NCBI RefSeq assembly: GCF_035918095.1
Contig: NZ_CP109137.1
Coordinates: forward strand, 682,001-746,000
Length of the DNA: 64,000 bases
From: Streptomyces sp. NBC_01750
Lineage (GTDB): Bacteria; Actinomycetota; Actinomycetes; Streptomycetales; Streptomycetaceae
Reading direction: 5' to 3'
Shown: positions 47,381 through 57,999 of the stretch, piece after piece
Layout: each line of letters begins with the position of its first letter
Position numbering within the stretch: the first letter of the stretch is position 1
The notes under the pieces: model-generated
Databases searched by the model: none
Seen by the model: only the letters and a program-made list of their open reading frames with translations
Told to the model about the DNA's origin: nothing
Made by a program: the position numbers and the translations under genes

Positions 47381-48970
47381 CTAGTTGCGGACGGGCCCTG
47401 GAACCCGGCGCTCGAAGGCCGTGAACGCGGCCTCCTGCCGCCACTCCACCGCCGCCTTCGCGTTCGCCGCGAGGAACGCCGAACAGCCCGGGCCCGGTAC
47501 GCGCTGCCCGGGACGGTCCGCGAGGCACTCGCGCGCCGGGCGGTAGCCGTCCGGAGTGCGCCACAGGCTGCGGCCCGGCAGGAACGCGAACTCGAGAGAG
47601 GCGCGCGCGAGGTCCTTCAGTTCCCGGTAGGACAGATCGTACGAGCGGGCCGCGCGCAGGTACTCGTCGCTGACGGTGATCCGGGAGACGCCCGCGTCAT
47701 CAGTGGCCAGCACCACCGGGACGCCGCGCTGCCGGTAGAGCGGGAAGGGGTGTTCGGGACCCGAGATCCCGAGGATCTGGTCGTTGCTGCTGAGCGGGAC
47801 CTCCACGGCGATACGGGACGCCGCCATCGTCTGCAGCAGTTTGTCCGCCCCGTCCTCGTGCCGCACGTCGACGCCGTGGCCGATGCGCTCCGCATGGGCG
47901 ACGTTCACCGCTTCGGCGATGTGGAAGCGCAGGTCTTCGGGCTTGACCAGGCCGGGCGCCAGTTCGCCGGCGTGCAGCGTGATGTGCGCCCGGGGATAGA
48001 CGCGGTGCAAAAGGCCGAGCATGCGCATGTGCAGGCTGTAGTCCCGCAGCGATACGGCCCCGTCCTCGGGCTGCACCAGGTTCACCGCGGCGAACCGCGG
48101 GTCGCGTTCGGCCAGTTCCATGGCCAGCACCATCTGTGTGAAGACCCGCTCGGGAGCGCTGTTGCGCGAGACCTGCGAGATGAACCGGAACGGCACCGCA
48201 CACCCCGGATCCGGCTTCGCGCTGTCACAGTGGGCGGTGGCCCGGAACTCCGCGAGGCCCTGGTCCGCTTCGGCCCGTGCCTGGCGCACGATCCGGTCCA
48301 TGGCGCCGCCGGCCAGCAGCTTCTCGTGCAGCCGCGAGAGGTTCGCGTCGTAGCCGACCCGGTCGGCGAGCTCCCTGGCGCCCTGACTGTTCGGGGTGAT
48401 CATCAGCTCTTGGTAGAACTGGTTCCGCTTGGCCACCCTGTTCGACACCTCGGCCATCAGCTTCCCTGGATGCCGCCAGGTCGCCTCGCCGAACTTGCCG
48501 AAGGTGGCGAAGAAGTGGTCGTGCCCGGACTCCTCGCCCGACGTGAAGTCCTGCATCGACCAGGCGCGCAGGACCAGCTGCCGGAATCCGGCGTCGGTAC
48601 GCATCTCGGCGGCGGGCCGACTGTTCGCCGGGCACGGTGGGGGCAGAGCCCGCTGAGTGGCGTTCTCAATGCACAGACCATCCGCGACGGCCAGGTCCAT
48701 CAACAGCTCGGTCGACGCCGCACCGGACAGATGGCTGTGCAGTTCGCCGCCCTTGGGAAGCGCCCGGAAGAACGAAGCCAGCTCCTCCGGCTGTTCACGG
48801 ATGCTGTCCAGATACGCCGACACGCGCCGCTCGGCCGCCGAGGACGGGGACCCGCCGGCATCAGCCGCAGTGGCATCGGCCACCGGCTGTGCGGCGAGCA
48901 GGGCCGCCGCAAGGGCCGGCAGAACTGAGGCGCTGCGCTTCAGCGCGATACTGCGACTCCTGTTGGTCAT
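47381..48970 (-). CDS. Secreted adenosine deaminase-like protein
   Basis: A 529-residue protein with a signal peptide (residues 1-36, cut near TAADA). The amidohydrolase ligands of adenosine/adenine deaminases are all visible: GELHSHLSGA, ITLHAGEL, ERIGHGVDV, PLSSNDQI and VLATDDAGVSRI. Length and the N-terminal extension match the extracellular ADGF-like subgroup more than the cytosolic enzyme of about 340 residues. It would deaminate adenosine outside the cell, either to salvage purines or to alter signalling with neighbours. The ATG at 48970 has no clear ribosome site. Confidence 0.85.
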   Translation of the reverse strand: MTNRSRSIALKRSASVLPALAAALLAAQPVADATAADAGGSPSSAAERRVSAYLDSIREQPEELASFFRALPKGGELHSHLSGAASTELLMDLAVADGLCIENATQRALPPPCPANSRPAAEMRTDAGFRQLVLRAWSMQDFTSGEESGHDHFFATFGKFGEATWRHPGKLMAEVSNRVAKRNQFYQELMITPNSQGARELADRVGYDANLSRLHEKLLAGGAMDRIVRQARAEADQGLAEFRATAHCDSAKPDPGCAVPFRFISQVSRNSAPERVFTQMVLAMELAERDPRFAAVNLVQPEDGAVSLRDYSLHMRMLGLLHRVYPRAHITLHAGELAPGLVKPEDLRFHIAEAVNVAHAERIGHGVDVRHEDGADKLLQTMAASRIAVEVPLSSNDQILGISGPEHPFPLYRQRGVPVVLATDDAGVSRITVSDEYLRAARSYDLSYRELKDLARASLEFAFLPGRSLWRTPDGYRPARECLADRPGQRVPGPGCSAFLAANAKAAVEWRQEAAFTAFERRVPGPVRN

Positions 48971-49261
48971 GCTGGCATCGTGGCCAGCCCCGCCTCCTTC
49001 AAATGCGGTGACAGGCCGTGATCACCTGAAAGAACGAAAGCTGGCCGGCCGGCAGCGGACCGACGGCCGAATACTGACAGCGGCGGACTGACGGCCGCTG
49101 AGCCACGACTGGGGCCTGCCGGGACGACTTGGCGGACCCAGCCGCCGGCCCTCCGTCGGCGCTCCGCAGCAGCGGTGGGCGCGAGGTGGTCGAGGAGACG
49201 GGGCAGCCGCGCGTGTGACCTCACCAGGCATGCCACAGAAGGCAGTTCCCGCGGGCTGCGG

Positions 49262-49729
49262 TCAGGTGATCGGCAGGACCAACTCAGGGCGGTCCCACAT
49301 CACCGCGGGCGGATTCGCGCTCACCGTGCCGATCCGGTTCGCTCCCACACTGCGATAGAAGCCCTCCGCCGGCGGATGCGAGACGATACGGACACTCGAG
49401 AGCCCGGCGCCGCGCGCTTCGCCGACCAGGTGCTCCATCAACTGCCTGCCGATGCCCAGACCCTGTGCGGCGTCGGTGACGAACATCAGGTCGAGTTCCG
49501 GCGGGGACAGCACAAGGGCGTAGAAGCCGAGCAGTCTCTCGTCCTCGCCGACAGCCAGGAACACCCGGTGCGTCTCGATGTAGTCGGGGCCCACCCGGTA
49601 GCCGGCGATCATCGGAGCGTACGGACCCTCGTACGCACGGGAGTTGCGCATCAGCCGCGTGAGCCGCTTCGCGTCCCGGGCGGTGGCCCGCCTGATCTGT
49701 ACGGCCGCTCCGACTGCCCTGCTGCCCAT
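49262..49729 (-). CDS. GNAT-family acetyltransferase
   Basis: A 155-residue GNAT protein. Motif A reads DLMFVTDAAQGLGIGRQLMEHL, with the QGLGIG pyrophosphate loop; motif B reads AEGFYRSVGANRIGT. It transfers acetyl from acetyl-CoA to an unknown amine. The ATG at 49729 is chosen because GAGGGG lies eight bases upstream, inside the end of a small upstream open frame. Confidence 0.87.
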   Translation of the reverse strand: MGSRAVGAAVQIRRATARDAKRLTRLMRNSRAYEGPYAPMIAGYRVGPDYIETHRVFLAVGEDERLLGFYALVLSPPELDLMFVTDAAQGLGIGRQLMEHLVGEARGAGLSSVRIVSHPPAEGFYRSVGANRIGTVSANPPAVMWDRPELVLPIT

Positions 49730-49734
49730 TCCGG

Positions 49735-49968
49735 TCACCCCTCGGCGAACAGGCAGAAGGAGCCGGCCGGGCCCAGGAGAACGCGCGCGGCGTCCTGCGA
49801 CCGGACTCCGGCCAGGCTCACTCCGGCCGGGCTCACTCCGGCCAGGCTCACTCCGGCCAGGCTCACTCCGGCCGGGCTCGCTCCGGCCGCGACCGCCTGG
49901 ATGCCCGCGGGCAGCACGAGGTCGCGCCGGGCCCGTGGATGGCTGCCCACTCGGTTGTTCGTGGTCAT
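49735..49968 (-). CDS. Possible small repeat-containing protein upstream of the GNAT gene
   Basis: A 77-residue frame starting MTTNNRVGSHPRARRDL and ending five bases before the GNAT start. Its centre is five copies of a five-residue unit SxAGV (x is Leu or Pro), encoded by a 15-base tandem repeat. The ribosome site is weak (GTGGGGGC). The position suggests coupling to the GNAT gene, but the repeat alone could keep the frame open. Confidence 0.35.
   Translation of the reverse strand: MTTNNRVGSHPRARRDLVLPAGIQAVAAGASPAGVSLAGVSLAGVSPAGVSLAGVRSQDAARVLLGPAGSFCLFAEG
49805..49879. repeat. 15-base tandem repeat, five units
   Basis: Units ACTCCGGCC(A/G)GGCTC begin at 49805, 49820, 49835, 49850 and 49865, differing only at one A/G position, with a sixth partial unit after 49879. 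The period is a multiple of three. Confidence 0.92.
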
Positions 49969-50084
49969 GCCCCCACGGTAATCGGCCCGCCGGCGCGCGT
50001 CTGCCCCCGCCCACCAGGGTCTGCTGGGCTCCGACCAGCGCGCCGACCTGCGGATTCACTCATACCAAGACCTGCCTCGCGCCA

Positions 50085-50098
50085 ATACATGCATGTAT
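50085..50098. promoter_or_regulatory. AT-rich 14-base palindrome in a divergent gap
   Basis: ATACATGCATGTAT is a perfect palindrome, followed at once by a GTATAC/ATACAT tract that may serve as a -10. It lies between the minus-strand small ORF/GNAT pair and the S15 peptidase gene at 50267, so it may control either. Confidence 0.5.
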
Positions 50099-50266
50099 AC
50101 ATACATTGCGGCCATCCACGCTCCGGTGGAGCCCAACCACCCGAAGGATCCGATCAGCACCACCGGCCGCGTGTGACCGGAGAGGGTCTGGCGCCCGGCA
50201 CACGCACGCGGTGGAATGTGCGCGCGCTTCCCGCGTGATCGTCACTTCCCGGGCCCTGGAGGCACG

Positions 50267-52162
50267 ATGGCGAGACCCACTGTTGTCCGTACGGTACGGA
50301 GGCTGGGCGTCACGGCCGTCGCGGCCTCGTTACTGACGGCACTGCCCGCCCCCGTCGCACAGGCGGACGACCCGGCGCCGAGGATCGTCGGCAACCGGAC
50401 GCAACCCGTCTTCTCCCGCGCCGACGCGGTGTTACAGCAGGTGGACATCGAGACCGCGACGGACAGCGACGGTGACGGGCGGCGCGACACCGTCCGGATG
50501 CGGATCCTGCGGCCCAAGGAGACCGATGCCGGGCTCAAGGTCGCCACGATCATCGAGGCGAGCCCGTACTGGGCCGGCGGCAACGACGTACTCAACCACG
50601 CCGTCGACCTCGACGAGGACGGGCTGCCGGTCGCCGCGGCGCCGCGACTGCGCAAGAACCGACCGGCGCTGACCGGGCCCTCGGTGCCCTGGGGCGGGTA
50701 CTACGACAACTACTTCCTGCCGCGCGGCTATGCGGTCGCGCAGGTCGACAGCGTCGGCACCGGCGGCTCGACGGGCTGCCCGACGTCCGGCGGGCGCAAC
50801 GAGACGCTCGGCGCGAAAGCCGCTGTCGACTGGCTGAACGGCCGCGCGAAGGGCTGGGACCTGAACGGAGCGCCGGTCGGTGCGGCCTGGTCGACGGGCA
50901 ATGCGGCGATGATGGGCATCTCGTACAACGGCACCCTGCCAACGGCCGTGGCGACGACCGGTGTTGAGGGCCTGAAGGCGATCGTGCCGATTTCCGGGAT
51001 CTCCTCCTGGTACGACTACTACCGGGCCAACGGCGGCGTCGTGGCGCCCGGCGGCTACCAGGGCGAGGACACCGATGTACTCGCCAAGTACGTGTACAGC
51101 CGCACCGACCGCGAAATCTGCAAGCCCGTCCTGGACCGGCTGACGGCGGAGCAGGACCGGGCGACCGGGGACTGGGGCCCGTTCTGGCAAGAACGTGACT
51201 ACCTCAAGGACATCGGCAAGATCAAGGCCGGAGTCTTCGTCGTGCACGGCCTCAACGACTGGAATGTGAAGACCAGGAACGCCGGGCAGCTGTGGGAGGC
51301 GCTGAAGAGGAATCACGTGCCGCGCAAGCTGTGGCTGCACCAAGGGGGTCACATCAATCCGATGCCGCTGCGGATGGAGGAGTGGCTGAGCCAGCTGCAC
51401 CAGTGGTTCGACTACTGGCTCTACGGCCTGGACAACGGTGCGCTGGACGCACCCCGGGTCGACGTCGAGCAGGCGGACTTCAGCTGGCGCCAACAGTCGG
51501 ACTGGCCGGCGCGCGGCACGCGTGATGTGACGCTGCGGCTGAATACGGACGGTCTGTCGCCGCTGCCCGGCCTGCCAGTGAAGCAGTCTCTGTCGGATGC
51601 GGGTCGTACGGTCGCGGCGGAGCAGCTCGTGACCGATCCGGACGGCACGAACGCGAACCGTCTCGCGTACGCCACCGGCCCGCTGGCGAGGGATGTCCGG
51701 GTCAACGGGGTGCCCGAGGTGTCGGTGCGCGCCTCGCTGGACGGCACATCGCCCTATGTGACGGCGCTGCTCGTCGACTACGGCACCGACACCCGCACGA
51801 CGGCCGGGACGCTCACGGACACATCGCGGGAGGTCTGTTACGGCGAGGGAATCCCCGGCGACACGGGCTGCGCCTACCGTACGAAGCACCGTACCGAGAC
51901 CGCCGATTTCAAGATCGTGTCGCGCGGCTGGCTGGACGCCCGCAACCGCGACTCCATCGCACGCCAGAACAGGGTGGTGCAGGGACGCGAGTACCGGCTG
52001 GAGTGGGGAATGCAGCCGCAGGAGTACGTCTTCAAGAAGGGGCACCGGCTGGGCGTGGTGCTGATCTCGACCGACTACGACTACACGCTCCGTTACCCGG
52101 CCGGGACCCGGATGACGGTACGGACCGGCGTCAGCAGCGTGACTCTGCCGGTCGCGCGATAG
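50267..52162 (+). CDS. Secreted X-Pro dipeptidyl-peptidase (S15) family protein
   Basis: A 631-residue exported enzyme. The signal peptide covers residues 1-33 (AQA cleavage). The alpha/beta hydrolase core has nucleophile Ser219 in MMGISYNGTLP, Asp in VVHGLNDWNVK and His in QGGHINPMPL. The C-terminal jelly roll (from about residue 430) is the galactose-binding-like PepX_C domain. Family members remove Xaa-Pro dipeptides or act as cocaine/glutaryl esterases. GGAGG precedes the ATG at 50267 with a four-base spacer. The product should aid peptide scavenging outside the cell. Confidence 0.92.
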   Translation: MARPTVVRTVRRLGVTAVAASLLTALPAPVAQADDPAPRIVGNRTQPVFSRADAVLQQVDIETATDSDGDGRRDTVRMRILRPKETDAGLKVATIIEASPYWAGGNDVLNHAVDLDEDGLPVAAAPRLRKNRPALTGPSVPWGGYYDNYFLPRGYAVAQVDSVGTGGSTGCPTSGGRNETLGAKAAVDWLNGRAKGWDLNGAPVGAAWSTGNAAMMGISYNGTLPTAVATTGVEGLKAIVPISGISSWYDYYRANGGVVAPGGYQGEDTDVLAKYVYSRTDREICKPVLDRLTAEQDRATGDWGPFWQERDYLKDIGKIKAGVFVVHGLNDWNVKTRNAGQLWEALKRNHVPRKLWLHQGGHINPMPLRMEEWLSQLHQWFDYWLYGLDNGALDAPRVDVEQADFSWRQQSDWPARGTRDVTLRLNTDGLSPLPGLPVKQSLSDAGRTVAAEQLVTDPDGTNANRLAYATGPLARDVRVNGVPEVSVRASLDGTSPYVTALLVDYGTDTRTTAGTLTDTSREVCYGEGIPGDTGCAYRTKHRTETADFKIVSRGWLDARNRDSIARQNRVVQGREYRLEWGMQPQEYVFKKGHRLGVVLISTDYDYTLRYPAGTRMTVRTGVSSVTLPVAR

Positions 52163-52178
52163 CGGCCGCTGGGGCGTC

Positions 52179-52217
52179 GTGTCGGCGGGCCGGCAGCGAG
52201 GGGCCGCCCGCCGACAC
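52179..52217. terminator. Terminator between convergent genes
   Basis: A 12-base stem (GTGTCGGCGGGC pairing with GCCCGCCGACAC) with a 15-base loop lies 17 bases after the peptidase stop and can also serve the convergent siderophore-interacting gene. Confidence 0.7.
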
Positions 52218-52320
52218 GGCTGATACGGCGGCCGGAAGCAGCGGCGGGTCACCGGCTTCGTGCAGAGCGCCCGACAGCGGGTCGGCTGTCGTCATCGTGG
52301 TCAGGGTACTGAGCCGGCAC

Positions 52321-53048
52321 TCAGGCCGTGCGCCAGTATCCGAGGGCGTTGACGCGATCCTTCGGCAGGCCCAGTTCCTTGCGTATGTACGTGGTGAGGG
52401 CACGGGTTGTCGTGGTGTCGCAGGCGATCCAGACGTACGCGCCGGCCGTGTCGCCGAGCAGGGCGGGCAGCGCGGCCTTCACCTCGTCGACCAGGTGGGC
52501 GCCGGCGTCACGGCGGGGGATCCCGCGCAGTTCGTGGTGCGCGGGGTCCAGTCGTAGCGGCAGGTTGTGGTCCGATTCGTGGCTCGTCTCGAACCAGATG
52601 GTCGCGGGCACCCGCGGGACCGCATCGAGCAGGGAGTTGATCGCGGGGAGCGAGGCCGGGTCACCGACAACAAGGAGCCGCGCCGGCTGTGGATCGGGCG
52701 TGGCGAAGCCGGTGCCCTGGAGTGTCGCTTCGATCGTGTCGCCCGGCTCGGCCTTGCGCGCCCAGTCGCTCGCGCACCCGTCGTGCAGGGCGAACTCCAG
52801 GCTGAAGGTCCGGCGGCGGGGTCGGGATCCACCAGGGTGTAGGCGCGCTGATGCGGTTTGCCGCCGTTGTCGAACCACACGCGAACCCACATGGTGGGGT
52901 GCACGCCGGTCAGTGCGAGCATTCCGCCATCGGTGAGGTGCACCCGCCGGAAGTGCTCGGTGACCTCCTCCGCCCCGGTCACGGTGAACTCGAAGTCCTT
53001 GCCGCGCATCAACTTGAGGACGACGCCCTCCCAGCCATGACCCACCAC
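52321..53048 (-). pseudogene. Siderophore-interacting (SIP) flavoprotein, split by a one-base frameshift
   Basis: The first part, from GTG 53048 (ribosome site GGGGAGGA), encodes the FAD-binding half: FEFTVTGAEEVTEHFRRVHLT, HPTMWVRVWFDNGGKPHQRAYTLVDPDP. The remainder, in another frame, has FSLEFALHDGCASDWARKAEPGD, LLVVGDPASLPAINSLLD and VWIACDTTTTRALTTYIRKELG, then ends with YWRTA. The frames meet near 52811-52821 (a GGCGGCGGGG tract); one added base restores a 242-residue SIP protein. Such enzymes use NAD(P)H to reduce ferric siderophores and release iron. It is divergent from the acylase gene across an iron box, so both should be induced by iron starvation. It may be real decay or a sequencing error. 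Confidence 0.87.
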
Positions 53049-53100
53049 GCACTCCTCCCCACAGGTCCGGGATTGTCTCCCGGAACACTCATACCTTAAG

Positions 53101-53119
53101 TTAGGCCAGCCTAACCTAA
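53101..53119. promoter_or_regulatory. Iron box (DmdR/IdeR operator) in the divergent promoter
   Basis: TTAGGCCAGCCTAACCTAA matches 16 of 19 positions of the consensus TTAGGTTAGGCTAACCTAA known for IdeR/DmdR. It lies 18 bases before the acylase start and 53 bases from the SIP start, so a single iron-loaded repressor could shut both genes. Confidence 0.85.
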
Positions 53120-53136
53120 TCTACCTGAGGAGCAGA

Positions 53137-55218
53137 GTGAGCGCGAAGATCTACCGGGACGCCTGGGGTATCCCGCATCTGCGGGCGGAGAACGCGGCCG
53201 AACTGGCCTTCCTCCAGGGGCGCAATGCCGCCGTGGACCGGGCCTGGCAGATCGAGGTCGACCGGCACCGGTCGCAGGGCACCACGGCCGCCTTCCTCGG
53301 CGCCGACGCCCTCGCCTGGGACCGTTTCGCCCGACAGGCACGGCTGGACGACACCGCCCGGCGCTGCTTCCGCAGCCTCGACGAGACCACCGCCTCATGG
53401 ATCGAGCGGTACGTCGACGGGATCAACGCCGGCCTCGCCGACGGGGCGCGCCGCGCGCCTCAGTTCGCGGCCACCGGACTGGCCCCCGGACGGTGGCAGC
53501 CGTGGACACCGCTGAGCCTGTGGCTCACCACGCACGTCCTCTTCGCGGGCTTCCCCACGAAGCTGTGGCGCGAGGAAGTCGCCCGCGCACTCGGTGACGC
53601 GGCGACCGAGCTGTTCGCCACCGACGGGCCCGGCACCTCGGGGAGCAACGGCTGGCTCGTCACCGGCGAGCGCACGGTCACCGGGGCGCCGCTCATCGCG
53701 GGCGACCCGCACCGCTTCATCGAGGACCCAGGGATCTATCAGCAGATCCAGCTGTCCTGCCCGGAGTTCGACGTGGTGGGACTGGCCGTGCCCGGCGTCC
53801 CCGGAATCCCCCACTTCGGGCACACCGGTTCGGTGGCATGGGCGATCACCAACGCCATGGCCGACTATCAGGATCTGTACCGGGAGCGCCTGCGCCGCCG
53901 AAGACCGGCCGCCGGGCTCGGACCGGAAGTAGAGGCCCTCGGCCCGGACGGCTGGCGACCCGCCACCGTCCACACCGAGACCATCACGGTGGCCGGCGCC
54001 ACACCCGTGGAGATCGAGGTGATCGAGACCGACCGCGGGCCCGTGGTGATCGGCGGCCCCGACGAGGCGGTGGCGATCAGTCTCCGCACACCTCCACGGG
54101 TGACCGGCGATCTCGGCTTCGGCGCACTGCCCGCGCTGCTGCGGGCGCGGACCGTCGCCGACGTGGACCGGGCCTTCGACGGGTGGGCCGAGCCCGTCAA
54201 TGTCGTACAGGCCGCGGACACCCGGGGCGGACTGCTGCACCGTGTCGCGGGCCGCGTACCGCTGCGGCACCGGGACAACCGTCTGCGTGTCGTGCCGGCC
54301 TGGGAACCGGGGCACGAGTGGCGCGGCTGGTACGAGCCACTGCCGCGCGAGGCGGTCGACGGCGTCGCGGTGATGGCCAACCAGCGGGGCCTGGCCGCGC
54401 CGCTCGGTGTCGAGTTCGCGCCACCGCACCGGGCCGAACGCATCCGTCAACTGCTGGACAAGCCACACGCCCTGACGGCCAAGGACATGGCGGCCGTGCA
54501 CATGGACACTCTTCTCGCCTCCGCCCGGCCCCTGTTGAAGCTGCTCGCGGAACTGGACGGGCTGAGCGAGGAGGCGGCTCTGCTGCGGGACCGGCTGACG
54601 ATCTGGGACCGCCGAATGGACGCCGCAAGTACGGACGCGGCGGTGTACGCCGATCTGCGGTCGGCGGTGGTGCGCAGGCTGGCTGCTCATCCGGCACTGG
54701 AGGCGCTGGCCGGGAAGTCCGGCCCCGCGGCGTACCCCGAGGTCTTTCTGCCCTGGCTGGCGCTCGTCCCGCGGGTCGCGTTCGCGTTGGAGGGGCTGCT
54801 GACGACCGGGGCGCTGCCCGAGATCGACCGGACGGCCGTGGTGCGGGAGGCCGTCGAGGAAGTGGCCGCCGCAGACCGTACGCCGACGGCGTGGGGCCAG
54901 ACGCACCGGCTCGCGCCGTGGCAGGCGCTGCCCGCGACGCCGCACGAGATGTGGCCGGCCCTCTCCGGCGACCACGACTGCGTGCTGTCCACATCAAGTG
55001 TTCCGGGTGTCGACGACCGCTGTGTGCGGGGACCGGCCGCGCGCTATGTCTGGGACCTCGCACGGCGGGAGGACAGCCTCTGGGTGGTCCCCCTCGGCGC
55101 GTCCGGTGTGCCCGGCGATGAGCACCATCGCGACCAACTGCCGCTGTGGCTGCGCGGGGAGCTCGTTCCCGTGATCACCGACTGGAATCAACTGACCGAG
55201 GAGAGAGATGACTTCTGA
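53137..55218 (+). CDS. Penicillin-acylase-family Ntn-hydrolase
   Basis: A 693-residue protein of the penicillin acylase/AHL acylase family. KIYRDAWGIPHLRAENAAEL opens the alpha chain; GSNGW, with nucleophile Ser170 after Gly169, marks the autoprocessing site; the beta chain carries AGDPHRFIEDPGIYQ, GVPGIPHFGHTGSVAWAITN and the C-terminal SGDHDCVLSTSSVPGVDDR. The family cleaves aliphatic or aromatic amides after self-cleavage. Unlike classic members there is no signal peptide, so it should act in the cytosol. GTG at 53137 follows GAGGAGCAGA. An iron box lies 18 bases upstream, and the gene overlaps the next one by 11 bases. A role in acylating or deacylating a siderophore is inferred from context. 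Confidence 0.88.
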   Translation: MSAKIYRDAWGIPHLRAENAAELAFLQGRNAAVDRAWQIEVDRHRSQGTTAAFLGADALAWDRFARQARLDDTARRCFRSLDETTASWIERYVDGINAGLADGARRAPQFAATGLAPGRWQPWTPLSLWLTTHVLFAGFPTKLWREEVARALGDAATELFATDGPGTSGSNGWLVTGERTVTGAPLIAGDPHRFIEDPGIYQQIQLSCPEFDVVGLAVPGVPGIPHFGHTGSVAWAITNAMADYQDLYRERLRRRRPAAGLGPEVEALGPDGWRPATVHTETITVAGATPVEIEVIETDRGPVVIGGPDEAVAISLRTPPRVTGDLGFGALPALLRARTVADVDRAFDGWAEPVNVVQAADTRGGLLHRVAGRVPLRHRDNRLRVVPAWEPGHEWRGWYEPLPREAVDGVAVMANQRGLAAPLGVEFAPPHRAERIRQLLDKPHALTAKDMAAVHMDTLLASARPLLKLLAELDGLSEEAALLRDRLTIWDRRMDAASTDAAVYADLRSAVVRRLAAHPALEALAGKSGPAAYPEVFLPWLALVPRVAFALEGLLTTGALPEIDRTAVVREAVEEVAAADRTPTAWGQTHRLAPWQALPATPHEMWPALSGDHDCVLSTSSVPGVDDRCVRGPAARYVWDLARREDSLWVVPLGASGVPGDEHHRDQLPLWLRGELVPVITDWNQLTEERDDF

Positions 55219-55792
55219 ACCCACCACCGGTCGCCGCGAGGCCGTGCATGAGCAGACCGTCGAGGGCTTCGGGACGGTCCGCGTTGTCCCGCTGGATCCC
55301 GCCGCCGACCTGGATCTGATCCATGGCTGGGTCACCGGGGAACGCGCCCGGTTCTGGGGCATGGGCGGCCACAGCCGTGGGCAGGTCCTGGAGATATACG
55401 AGTATCTGGACTCGCTCACCACCCACCACGCCTATGTGGTCCAGCGGGACGGCGAGCCGGTCGCGCTCTTCCAGACGTATGAACCGGACGCCGATCCGGT
55501 CGGCGAATGCTACGACGTGCGGCCCGGCGACTTCGGCGTCCATCTGCTGATCGGGCCTGCCCACGGCGGCACGGAGCGGGGCTTCACCGGCGGCCTCCTC
55601 AGCGTGCTCTTCGGCTACGCGCTGGCCGACCCCGAGCACCGGCGGATTGTCGTCGAGCCGGACGCCCGCAACGAGAAGGCCATCGAGCGGATGGTCCGGG
55701 CAGGTTTTGTGCTCGGGCCCGAGATCGACAAACCGGAGAAGCGGGCGCGGCTGGCCTTTCTCAGCCGCGACGCGGTCGGGCGCCGCGACTGA
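55208..55792 (+). CDS. Siderophore-type GNAT acyltransferase (AlcB/IucB/DesC-like)
   Basis: A 194-residue protein with the conserved features of the hydroxamate-siderophore acyltransferase family: DLIHGWVTGERARFWGMGGHSR, HHAYVVQRDGEPVALFQTYEP, CYDVRPGDFGVHLLIGP, RRIVVEPDARNEKAIERM and a final ELDKPEK-like EIDKPEKRARLAFL. The family moves acetyl, succinyl or longer acyl groups from CoA to N-hydroxylated lysine, cadaverine or similar amines. The start overlaps the acylase stop by 11 bases (gene order iron box, acylase, acyltransferase), so cotranslation is likely. No hydroxylase or NIS synthetase lies beside it, which is unusual for a biosynthetic role on its own. Confidence 0.85.
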   Translation: MTSEPTTGRREAVHEQTVEGFGTVRVVPLDPAADLDLIHGWVTGERARFWGMGGHSRGQVLEIYEYLDSLTTHHAYVVQRDGEPVALFQTYEPDADPVGECYDVRPGDFGVHLLIGPAHGGTERGFTGGLLSVLFGYALADPEHRRIVVEPDARNEKAIERMVRAGFVLGPEIDKPEKRARLAFLSRDAVGRRD

Positions 55793-55812
55793 TCCTCCGC
55801 ACCGCCCGCAGG

Positions 55813-57999
<2,187 letters not shown>

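Noticed and set aside
49805..49879. CRISPR-like array
   Set aside because: The 15-base units are contiguous with no spacers, so this is a simple tandem repeat.
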